Positions 1 to 8,000 of a DNA stretch of 8,656 nt are shown here, one piece after another (the first letter of the stretch is position 1; each line of letters starts with the position of its first letter). The position numbers were made by a program, and so were the translations under genes. The DNA is taken from positions 1 through 8,656 of the forward strand of contig SLKL01000403.1 in NCBI GenBank assembly GCA_007134625.1. The letters run 5' to 3'. This DNA is from Saprospiraceae bacterium (GTDB taxonomy: Bacteria; Bacteroidota; Bacteroidia; Chitinophagales; Saprospiraceae). The notes under the pieces are model-generated. The model searched no databases. It had not been told where the DNA came from and worked only from the letters and a program-made list of their open reading frames with translations.

Positions 1-993
1 ATTGGTGATTCAGTCAGTTTAATACTGACTTCAGGGGTATCGGGTGATTTTCCGGATAGTACTGACGCTGAAATTATATGGGTTGTGAATGGCGACACTA
101 TTGTATCCGGTGTTTCTGATAGTCTCACTTTGTCTTTTGTAGATATTCCCATAATTGAAGTTGAGTTAATTATTGATGACGGGAGAGCATGTCAAGTTTT
201 TAATTTCAAAGTATTTGAATATGATTTGATTGAGGTGTCTGATTTGGTTGATAGTCTGTTGATTTGCATTGGAGACACGGTTGAAATTCTCTCCGCTTTC
301 AATCCTGAATGGGACTATGTGTGGTCACCGGCTGAGGGTCTTCTCGATGGAATTACAACGCCTAATCCCCTCGCAAGTCCTGAAATCAGTACGCTATATA
401 CCGCTGAAATTGCTTCTGAAACATGTATTGGTACTCAATCTGTTTTCGTGGAAGTAGTTGACTTGCCGCTTATCGTTGATATTTCCGCAACGCCTCCTGA
501 AATCAATTTGGGTGATGAAAGTTTTTTGAATGCTGTTGTTGAAGCTAATGTAGTGAGTGTAAGCTGGGAGCCAGACGAAACTCTGGATGATCCTAATATT
601 CTTAATCCCATAGCCACTCCCTCTGAGACTACTACCTACACCTTAATTGTGGAGACAGGTGATGGCTGCGTTGCTACCGGTCAGGTAACTATAACTGTTT
701 TTGATTTACCCTGTGAGGATGCCTTTATTTTTGTTCCCAATGCATTTACCCCTAATGATGATGGTGTGAACGATGTCTTCCGTGTACGGTCTGTAAATAT
801 AGATCGCATGACCTTTGTTGTTTATAATCGATGGGGACAGGAAGTATTTCGAACAGAAGACATATCCGAAGGCTGGGACGGCACCTTTAAAGGGGATGAA
901 ATGCCGCCTGATGTCTATGCCTGGCACCTTGAAGCCGACTGTATTGGCGGAGAGCAGTTTATTCAGAAGGGGAATGTAAGCCTTATCAGGTAG
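1..993 (+). CDS. T9SS-exported multidomain surface protein with CHU_C sorting domain, 5'-truncated (paralogue 1)
   Basis: The frame is open from the first base and ends at TAG 991-993, so the gene starts outside the window; the ATG at 85 is internal. The 330 visible codons align with the C-terminal quarter of the two downstream genes. They comprise the end of a two-Cys domain (codons 1-75, second Cys at codon 64), an Ig-like domain with YVWSP and a TPNPLASPE stretch (about 80-155, Cys 89 and 142), a second Ig-like domain ending in GDGC (about 156-236), and a 93-residue C-terminal domain (238-330) with PNAFTPNDDGVNDV, YNRWGQEVF, GWDGTFKG and MPPDVYAWHL. The last is the type B T9SS sorting domain (CHU_C family), which directs export across the outer membrane and is normally processed. 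By comparison with the paralogues, about 890 codons are missing upstream. It is the most divergent of the three, matching only about half of the sorting-domain residues of the others. The specific function is unknown; a surface or adhesin role is inferred. Confidence 0.95.
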   Translation: MGDSVSLILTSGVSGDFPDSTDAEIIWVVNGDTIVSGVSDSLTLSFVDIPIIEVELIIDDGRACQVFNFKVFEYDLIEVSDLVDSLLICIGDTVEILSAFNPEWDYVWSPAEGLLDGITTPNPLASPEISTLYTAEIASETCIGTQSVFVEVVDLPLIVDISATPPEINLGDESFLNAVVEANVVSVSWEPDETLDDPNILNPIATPSETTTYTLIVETGDGCVATGQVTITVFDLPCEDAFIFVPNAFTPNDDGVNDVFRVRSVNIDRMTFVVYNRWGQEVFRTEDISEGWDGTFKGDEMPPDVYAWHLEADCIGGEQFIQKGNVSLIR

Positions 994-1008
994 CTAAACT
1001 GTTAAAAT

Positions 1009-1041
1009 TTAAGAATTTGTTAGGATATTCTTGATCTTTTT
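1009..1041 (+). terminator. Weak candidate terminator hairpin after paralogue 1
   Basis: AAGAAT (1011-1016) and ATTCTT (1027-1032) form a 6-bp stem around a 10-nt loop. It can be extended by a U-G and a U-A pair (1010/1033 and 1009/1034) and is followed by five T at 1037-1041. The stem has only one G-C pair, so it is thermodynamically weak. If it does not work, copies 1 and 2 could be cotranscribed across the 117-bp gap. Confidence 0.22.
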
Positions 1042-1051
1042 ATTAAATTTG
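1016..1051 (+). promoter_or_regulatory. Candidate Bacteroidota-type promoter for paralogue 2
   Basis: TAAATTTG at 1044-1051 matches the Bacteroidota -7 consensus TAnnTTTG exactly. A TTTG at 1016-1019 lies 24 bp upstream, slightly wider than the usual spacing to the -33 box. Transcription would begin roughly 50 bp before the ATG at 1111. The region is AT-rich, so a chance match is possible. The upstream box overlaps the weak hairpin at 1009-1034, so at most one of the two calls may be functional. Confidence 0.4.
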
Positions 1052-1110
1052 AACTATCGTTTTTCGATTTTTAAAAATAACCATAATCCGGTAATCAAAT
1101 TTAAAAAGTA

Positions 1111-1203
1111 ATGAAGTCTTTTCCATTGAGCTATATTGTTTTTAGAACAGCTAGTTTAATGTTTTTTTTCAGTCTATTATTTTTTTCAATAGATTTAAGT
1201 GCT
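1111..1203 (+). other. Signal peptide coding region of paralogue 2
   Basis: Residues 1-31 have basic residues at K2 and R12, a hydrophobic stretch SLMFFFSLLFF, and a small-residue cleavage context, SA before SHGAGG. The same SHxAxGE sequence follows the predicted cleavage in paralogue 3, which supports the boundary. The core is encoded by a T8 run (1162-1169) and a T7 run (1180-1186). Confidence 0.85.
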
Positions 1204-4200
1204 TCTCACGGTGCCGGTGGTGAGATTACCTATAGGTGTCTTGGTGATAATCGATATGAATTTACGTTGACTTATTATAAAGATTGTGGTCCTTCAGCTG
1301 CAACCCACCTTCCTTTTAATGTACCTGTTATCGTTTATGATTCGGATTATGAGTTTGCTTTTGATGTAGGAATAAATGCGGCGATAACTTTACAAAGAGT
1401 TAGTAATGATACCCTTCAAATAGGTCTTGATGATGAATGTCTTCACTCAGCAGTTCCGTATTGTATTCACCGGATTGTTTACAAAAGGGAAGTTGAACTT
1501 CCTTATATTGAAGGTGGATATCATTTTTCTTATGGGTTTTGTTGTCGAAACAGGAGTGTTAATATTTTTGGTGCCAATATGGTTTTTTATGCCCATATCC
1601 CTGAAGATCTTCTGCTTGAATGTAATGATGGTATAATGTTTAAGGATTTTCCGCCCCTGTACCATTGTGTAAACGAGAAGTTTGAGTTTGATCATTCTGT
1701 AGCGAATCCTATCGGGGACTCTATTAGCTATAAGATATGTGCACCATATGGTATAGAAGATCCTCCATTTCCCGAAATCGAATGGGCTGGATCCTATGGA
1801 GTGCATAATACAACGGGTGGTGATGATCCTATCCTGATTGATCCGAATACAGGTGTTCTGACTGGAACGCCCGTAATTAATGGTACCTTTACTTTCAGTG
1901 TCTGCGTAGAGGAATTTATTGATGGGGAGTTGATCAGAACAGCTAAGCGGGACATACAATTTAAGGTGGGGCCTTGTGTGCAGTTTGAAGCTGATTTCTT
2001 TATTCCCGATTTAGTCTGTGGAGCCGGTGAACTTGGTGTAGAAAATTTAACCAGAGATGCGATAGATTTTGAATGGATGTTAAGTCAGAATGACAGCATA
2101 TTTGCTTCCTCACAAAAGAGAAAACCAATATTTGAAGTTGACTCCATCGGTGAGTATAAATTAACCCTTATCGCTAGAGGTGATGCAGATGTAGAATGCT
2201 TAGATACACTAATAGTTGATTTTGAGGTAATTGAATTTAACTATGATATTGATCTGACAATAGATCGGGATCAATGTGAGTTTCCTCTTGATTTGAAAAT
2301 AAAATATGATATTAGTCCTAAAGATAGCTTTGATCTGTTATACTTTATGGAGGTGAATGTACCTGGTATTCTTTACCCTATTTATTCTGACGCCGATTCA
2401 CTTTTATTAACTGTAAATAATAGCAATACCATATCTATTAATTTTAGAGCTGTTGATAATAATACAGGGTGTTGGATATTTGATTTTACTGACCATCATT
2501 TAGCTCCTGTGATTGATGATGGATTTAGTGATACACTTTTTATTTGTGGTTTGGAATATGTAGAGTTGAACGAATTTTATTCCCCCTTCAATGAATATAT
2601 CTGGGACCCACCTGATGGCATGCTCGACTCAGTTACTACTCCTAACCCAAGGGTAAGGCCCCTTGAACCAACCACCTATACTGCTCAGGTGAGAAATGAC
2701 TATTGTGATGGCGAAATTTCTTACAATATTACTTTAATCCCTCCCGAGATTCCCTTTTTGCCCGATACCATTTGTGGTACGAGAACCATTGAATTGTCTT
2801 ATAATCCGTTATCGGATTTTGCTCAGCATTTTTCCTGGAGGTTTTATATGCAAAATACATTGGTCGGATCCAGATTGGGTGCCAATCCTACTTTTACTTT
2901 TCCTGCCTTCGGTGAGGCTGAAATTGAATTGATTCCCTTTAGACCTGTTTTTCCTGATTGTGCAGATACTTTCAGGCAGACTATCTACCTATACGAGCCT
3001 ATGGTGGATTTGAAGGTAGATTATGAAAAAGGAGTGTGTAGTGATAGCATTGAGATAATAATTTCGGCTGAAATTGAAGGTTTCCTGGGAGGGGATTTAA
3101 ATTACGTTCTTGTTATTAATGATGTTGATAGTGTTTTTAGTAATCAATCTGAGTTTTCAGTTTGGCTGGAATGGGAAGATAGTTTTGATGCACAATTGAT
3201 TGTCATATCCGATCAAGGCTGTCAGGTAGAGGAGGACTTTATCATAGAAGTTGATTTTTTTCCTGATTTGACGGGCAGTGAATCATTTGAAATCTGTCGG
3301 TTTGACACATTACAGTTAATCAATCCGGTCGAGGATGAATTTGACTTTTATTGGGGGAATACTGATTTTTTTATCAGTGGTCCAAATGAGCTTAATCCGC
3401 TTGTTGCTCCCGACTCAAGTACGACATATGAATTGTTTATACTACATGACAATTGCGAATATTTGTACGAATTTAAGGTGGATGTTGAAAAGCCCAAAAG
3501 CTTTGAATTACCGGATTTGTTGATTTGTGATTCTGTTTTGATACATCAACTGGACTTGCCTGAAATTGGGGATTTTGAATCAGTGAATTGGTTGATTGGA
3601 GACATTTCAAACCCTGATTTTATTAGTCAGAATGAGAATCCTGTGGTAGAATTTATGGATTTCGGGACTAAAGAGTTCAGCATTATTGTTAGAGATACTT
3701 CAAATTGTGGACGATTGTATGAGGGTTTAATTAATTTATCTGATATTTCCAGCTGGAATGTTTTAATTGATATCATTGAAACCAAATGTATGGGTGATGA
3801 GGCTGAAATAGTTTTGAGAGGAGAAATTGAAGGTCAGGATTTAGATGATGAAAGTATTGAAATTTATTGGGTTCTAAATGAAGTAGATACATTTGGTTTT
3901 GATACTAATCAGTTCGAACTATCTCTTACAAGTATAGATGATGTGTTTATTGAGCTTTTTGTAATAGATGAGTTTGGTTGCAGTAAGGTAGATATTGAGA
4001 CTTTCCATTTTGAATTTATTGATACTGAAGTTTTTTCAGATAGTCTTACCATGTGTTTGGCTGATAGCATACATTTACTTCCTGAGGCCAATTTAAGTTT
4101 TGATTATGTCTGGAGTCCCGCTTTTGGATTCGTAGGTTCACTTACAGAACCTAATCCCTTGGTAAGTCCTGAACAGAGTATTCAATATACTGCAAATGTT

Positions 4201-4782
4201 AAGTCTGAAAACTGTAGTGCAGAGCATTATGTGTTTGTTGAAGTGCTTGCAGGTCCTGATATTGAGGCAGTATCAGCTGATCCGGAGACACTCTTTGAAC
4301 CGGGTGAAAGTTTTCTCAATGTTTTGATTTCAGGCGATTATAGTAGTATAGAGTGGAGTCCTGAAGAACTCTTAGATAACCCTTTTGTCAGTAATCCGGT
4401 TGGAACTGTAAATGAAACTACTACATTTACAGTTCTTGTTTCTGATGCTTTTGGTTGTGTAGATAGCGCAGAGGTTACTGTTTTAGTAGGGGAGAGACCT
4501 TGCGCTCTGCCATTTGTTTTCCTTCCCAATGCTTTTAGCCCCAATGGAGATGGCGTTAATGATGTATTATATGTAAGGGGCGAAGGAGTGCTCAATATGG
4601 AACTATGGATTTATAATCGCTACGGTCAACAAGTTTTTTTCAGTGATGATCAGAGCAGGGGGTGGGAAGGTGATTTCGGGGGTGAGGATATGCCGGCGGG
4701 TGTATATGCTTATCGTTTGATTGTGGAATGTACTGATGGAGTAGTTAATGAGCTGAGTGGAAATATTAACCTTATTCGATAG
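1111..4782 (+). CDS. T9SS-exported multidomain surface protein, 1223 aa (paralogue 2)
   Basis: The ATG at 1111 is chosen because it directly opens a signal peptide: K2, a hydrophobic F/L-rich core at residues 17-27, and cleavage likely after DLSA31, giving a mature start of SHGAGGE. The N-terminal module (32-288) has YRCLGDN, CCRN (143-146) and a DPNTGVLTGTP segment (from 244) like putative-Ig or cadherin-like domains. Residues 289-1047 hold nine beta-domains in three repeats: PKD-like units with Cys 303, 555 and 806; second-type units with Cys 389, 643 and 893; Ig-like units with Cys 479, 729 and 982. A further Ig-like domain (1051-1128) precedes the type B T9SS sorting domain CHU_C (1131-1223), with PNAFSPNGDGVNDV, YNRYGQQVF and GWEGDF. 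No internal membrane helix is seen. The protein is acidic and I count 32 cysteines. Family knowledge supports Sec export followed by T9SS secretion or surface display. An adhesin or structural role is inferred, and the ligand is unknown. No clear Shine-Dalgarno site precedes the start, as is common in this phylum. Confidence 0.97.
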   Translation: MKSFPLSYIVFRTASLMFFFSLLFFSIDLSASHGAGGEITYRCLGDNRYEFTLTYYKDCGPSAATHLPFNVPVIVYDSDYEFAFDVGINAAITLQRVSNDTLQIGLDDECLHSAVPYCIHRIVYKREVELPYIEGGYHFSYGFCCRNRSVNIFGANMVFYAHIPEDLLLECNDGIMFKDFPPLYHCVNEKFEFDHSVANPIGDSISYKICAPYGIEDPPFPEIEWAGSYGVHNTTGGDDPILIDPNTGVLTGTPVINGTFTFSVCVEEFIDGELIRTAKRDIQFKVGPCVQFEADFFIPDLVCGAGELGVENLTRDAIDFEWMLSQNDSIFASSQKRKPIFEVDSIGEYKLTLIARGDADVECLDTLIVDFEVIEFNYDIDLTIDRDQCEFPLDLKIKYDISPKDSFDLLYFMEVNVPGILYPIYSDADSLLLTVNNSNTISINFRAVDNNTGCWIFDFTDHHLAPVIDDGFSDTLFICGLEYVELNEFYSPFNEYIWDPPDGMLDSVTTPNPRVRPLEPTTYTAQVRNDYCDGEISYNITLIPPEIPFLPDTICGTRTIELSYNPLSDFAQHFSWRFYMQNTLVGSRLGANPTFTFPAFGEAEIELIPFRPVFPDCADTFRQTIYLYEPMVDLKVDYEKGVCSDSIEIIISAEIEGFLGGDLNYVLVINDVDSVFSNQSEFSVWLEWEDSFDAQLIVISDQGCQVEEDFIIEVDFFPDLTGSESFEICRFDTLQLINPVEDEFDFYWGNTDFFISGPNELNPLVAPDSSTTYELFILHDNCEYLYEFKVDVEKPKSFELPDLLICDSVLIHQLDLPEIGDFESVNWLIGDISNPDFISQNENPVVEFMDFGTKEFSIIVRDTSNCGRLYEGLINLSDISSWNVLIDIIETKCMGDEAEIVLRGEIEGQDLDDESIEIYWVLNEVDTFGFDTNQFELSLTSIDDVFIELFVIDEFGCSKVDIETFHFEFIDTEVFSDSLTMCLADSIHLLPEANLSFDYVWSPAFGFVGSLTEPNPLVSPEQSIQYTANVKSENCSAEHYVFVEVLAGPDIEAVSADPETLFEPGESFLNVLISGDYSSIEWSPEELLDNPFVSNPVGTVNETTTFTVLVSDAFGCVDSAEVTVLVGERPCALPFVFLPNAFSPNGDGVNDVLYVRGEGVLNMELWIYNRYGQQVFFSDDQSRGWEGDFGGEDMPAGVYAYRLIVECTDGVVNELSGNINLIR
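1975..4251 (+). repeat. Threefold protein superrepeat (about 250 aa period) in paralogue 2
   Basis: Three successive units, about residues 289-545, 546-795 and 796-1047, each contain the same order of domains: a PKD-like domain opening with PD-x(2,3)-C, a second domain type opening with Cys and an I/L-rich strand and closing in a Cys often preceded by Gly, and an Ig-like domain with a C...W...nP...P...tYt...C pattern. Matching first cysteines are 303/555/806, 389/643/893 and 479/729/982, so the period is 250-254 residues. The repeat is visible in the protein only; the copies are too diverged to see as DNA repeats. Confidence 0.75.
4338..4782 (+). repeat. 3' part of paralogue 2, gap-free direct repeat of 8191-8635
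   Basis: From 4338 to the stop codon this copy aligns without indels to paralogue 3 at an offset of 3853 bp. It covers the last Ig-like domain and the sorting domain. The best-conserved part is about 4510-4660, containing exact matches of 23 nt (4519-4541) and 26 nt (4579-4604). The 3' end from about 4690 differs at most synonymous positions. Confidence 0.9.
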
Positions 4783-4872
4783 GTATATTATTGTTGTCTG
4801 GAATTAAAGGAAAGTGATATTTCTAAATAATATAAATTGAAGATGCCTATGTACAACGTTTCTTTAATTTTA

Positions 4873-4903
4873 GTTATCTACTATTAAGAGATCAACCGTT
4901 TTT
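4873..4903 (+). terminator. Weak candidate terminator hairpin after paralogue 2
   Basis: GTTATCT (4873-4879) can pair with AGATCAAC (4889-4896) as a 7-bp stem with one bulged C (4893) and a 9-nt loop, followed by five T at 4899-4903. It lies about 90 bp after the stop codon in the 190-bp gap. The stem has two G-C pairs and a bulge, so support is modest. The rest of the gap has no good TAnnTTTG box; TAATTTTA at 4865-4872 is the nearest match. Confidence 0.25.
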
Positions 4904-4972
4904 ATTGATTTTTTTGAGAAAAAGATTTTTTGATTTAAACTATTTAAGAACAGCCAGACAATCAATTTTATA

Positions 4973-5047
4973 ATGAGTGGCATTGGTATAAAAAGTAGTA
5001 TTTTATTGCTTATCCTCTTTATCTGCTTACCGGGTAAAGGCTTTTCA
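4973..5047 (+). other. Signal peptide coding region of paralogue 3
   Basis: Residues 1-25 have a lysine at 7, a hydrophobic core at about 10-19, a turn at LPGKG and a GFS cleavage context before SHIAAGE. The mature start lines up with that of paralogue 2. Confidence 0.85.
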
Positions 5048-8000
5048 AGTCATATCGCGGCGGGAGAAGTCACCTACCGTTGTCTTGGTGATAACAACTA
5101 TGAATTGACGATACAGTTTTTCAAAAGCTGTCTGCCCGAGAGTCTATCAAGTTTTACTGATGAGTTGTTTTTAAGAGTTTATGATCAGGATGATAACTAT
5201 TTAAATGATATTGGAAATGGAGGCTTAGTTAGGTTAGACAGGTTATCAAATGACACTTTAGAATTAAAAGTTGATGCAGACTGTATCGTTTTTGGCAGGC
5301 CTTTTTGTATTCATTTGCTCACATTTCAAGGGGTTGTTAATTTGCTTTTTAGGGAAGGTGGATATAAGTTATATCACAACCGATGCTGCCGTAACAGCAG
5401 TGATAATATAAGTGCAGCGAATAATCGCACTTTTATTTTTGGAACGACTATAAGTGAGTACTCCTTGATTAATTGTGATAGTGGAATACGGTTTGAAAAT
5501 TGGCCACCACTTAATGTCTGTATTCATACCCCCATTGAGTTTGATCATTCACTTAGTGAGTATGAAGGTGATTACGCAGTTTATAGATTTTGTGATTTAA
5601 TGGATGGCAGGAATACACAAGACCCTCCATTTGTTACCATTCCCTGGCGCAATCCCTTTAGTCTTCAAAATTTGATGGGAGGAAACAATCCTCTTCGAAT
5701 TGATCAGTTTACCGGACTGATTACCGGTATACCAGAAGTTATTGGGTCCTTTACTATTGGCGTTTGTGTTGATGAATACAAAAACGGTCAAATAATTAGA
5801 AGTCATCGACGTGAATTTCAACTTGCAGTTGCTGAATGTCATGAATTTTACGCTGACTTTTTCACATCAGATAATTTCTGCAATGCAAGCGATTTGAGAT
5901 TTGAAAATTTAACCCAAGGATTTACAGACCTTGAATGGCGTATTGGAGGAATTGAGAGTCCCTTGTTTACCTCAGAAGATGAGGATGTCATATTTTCCTT
6001 CCCTGAGGCAGGCACCTATGAAGTTGGATTGATAGCTTACCACATTGAGAGGGGGTGCAGGGATACAGTAGTGAAAAATGTAACTGTTCAAGACGCTGAA
6101 ATATATGTTCATCTTGATAAAGAAAGGGGACCTTGCGGAGATACGCTAATACTTGATCTTAGTGTTACCATAGATCCTGATTCTCTTGACTTTGATTACT
6201 ATTGGGAGATAACAGCCGGTAATTTCATTCAATATTTTCACGATCCTGAAATAGAGGTAGAAATTCCCCTTGTTGGAGAGATTGAAGTTTTTTTTCGGGG
6301 AATTGAGCAAGAGAGTAAATGTTGGGTAACAAGATATGAGGTTATTGAAACAGGTATTATAGCTCTTGATGGTACAATAGATACTTTGGTTAGCTGTGAT
6401 GATTACGTTGAATTAAATTCTTCCTTCTATCAGGGTAATTCTTTTTTGTGGTCTCCGGATACTTTTATGCTCGATGATATTAACACTCCTAATCCCAGGG
6501 TTAGTCCTGAGTTCCCAATGACCTATTCTGTTGAGATTACTAATGATTTTTGCTCTGGTATCAGGGAATTCTATGTAGTTATTCTAAATGAAGATTTTAA
6601 ACTTTTTCCTGATACCCTGTGCAACAGCAGGACTTTCAAGGTTGAAAATAATCCTTATTTTCAAATTTCTGATAGGTTCCAATGGAGGTTTTATCTGGAG
6701 GGCACCCTAATTGGTTCTTCTATCTCTACAAATCCAAGGGTCAATTTTCCTGCTTATGGAAATGCCTCTATATCTGTCATTCCCTTCAGACCCTTTATTG
6801 ATAATTGTCTGGATACCTTTACTCAGGATATTTTTCTATTGAGGGAGGAGTTACTTGTTGATTATTTCTTGATTGATGAGGAGTGTAATGATAGTTTACA
6901 ATTGATAATTGAAGCTGATATCCTGACAAATGCTGAAATAGATCATAACTTTTATGTAGTGATAAATCAATCTGATACTATCGCTGATGAAAGCGGTAAT
7001 TTTGATATTTGGCTCAATAATAGAATTGAAAATGAGGTAAGGGTAATTGCTGTGGGGGATGGTCACTCTTGTATTGAAGACAAAGTATTTATTTTTCATG
7101 CTGACACACTGTATTTCTCCGGTTATGAAAAAATTGAAGTTTGTTACGGTGATTCAATTCAGCTAAATAATCCGGGTGGTGGAAACTTTGATTTTAAATG
7201 GGAAAATACTGATTATTTCCTGTCAGAGGAGGAAGATCCAAAGCCTTGGATTTTACCAAAGACATCTACTCAATACTCGCTCTTTACCAAAGTTGATCTG
7301 TGCGAATTTTTCTATATTTTTGATGTAGTTGTGCAGCCTCCTGATAGTATTAATTTTGAGGATCTTGTAATCTGTGATTCTCTATTGACGCATGAAGTTA
7401 TCATACCGGAATTGCTTGTATTAGATAGTATCGAAAGTGTTCATTGGATATTTGGGCCTTTTGACGATCCGGATTATGAGAGTGATGAGATTATTCCTGA
7501 AGTTCAATTTACCGGAACCGGTGAACTGGTTTATTCTGTAGGCATAAATACAGGAATTGGCTGTGGAATCATGGGGAGTGGTAATATATTATTTTCAGAC
7601 ATTTCACGCTGGGATATTAATTTTGAGATTGATAGTTCAAATTGTGTGGATAATGCGGTGGAAATTATTTTAGAAGGCTGGAGTGATGGGCTGAGACCGG
7701 ATGAAGATGTTAGTATATTTTGGGTTGTAAATGGAGCCGATACTTTTAATTATGAGAGAGATTTTTTAGAACTGACGTTTTTAGATTTAGAGAAAATCGA
7801 GATAGAATTAGTTGTAATTGATGAATTGGGGTGCAGTCAGTCCGGCTTTGAATTATTTATATTTGATTTGATTCAAAGGGAACAATTTGCAGATAGTTTG
7901 ACTATTTGTCCGGGTGATACCATTAACTTATTGTCTGGAGCTGATACTGATTTAAGTTATATCTGGAGTCCCGCTTTTGGTTTCATCAGCCCATTGACTG

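Noticed and set aside
85..993. Paralogue 1 starting at the ATG at 85
   Set aside because: The frame is open to base 1, and codons 1-28 align with the paralogues in mid-domain, so this ATG is internal and the gene is truncated by the window edge.
1056..1072. Short hairpin ATCG-TTTTT-CGAT followed by T's as a terminator of paralogue 1
   Set aside because: The stem is only 4 bp and it lies downstream of the candidate promoter, within the probable leader of paralogue 2; this is a likely chance palindrome in AT-rich DNA.
1447..1959. 170-codon open frame on the - strand inside paralogue 2
   Set aside because: It lies fully antisense to a well-conserved secreted-protein module, and its translation shows no recognisable motif; it is a shadow of the real frame.
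4338..4595. 85-codon - strand frame, with an equal-length similar frame at 8191-8448
   Set aside because: The two look conserved only because the sense genes are near-identical and gap-free there. The matching boundaries follow from the 3853-bp repeat offset.
4973..5047. Lipoprotein signal in paralogue 3 (Cys18)
   Set aside because: The residues before the Cys are LFI, not a lipobox with G, A or S at -1. A normal cleavage site before SHIAAGE matches paralogue 2.
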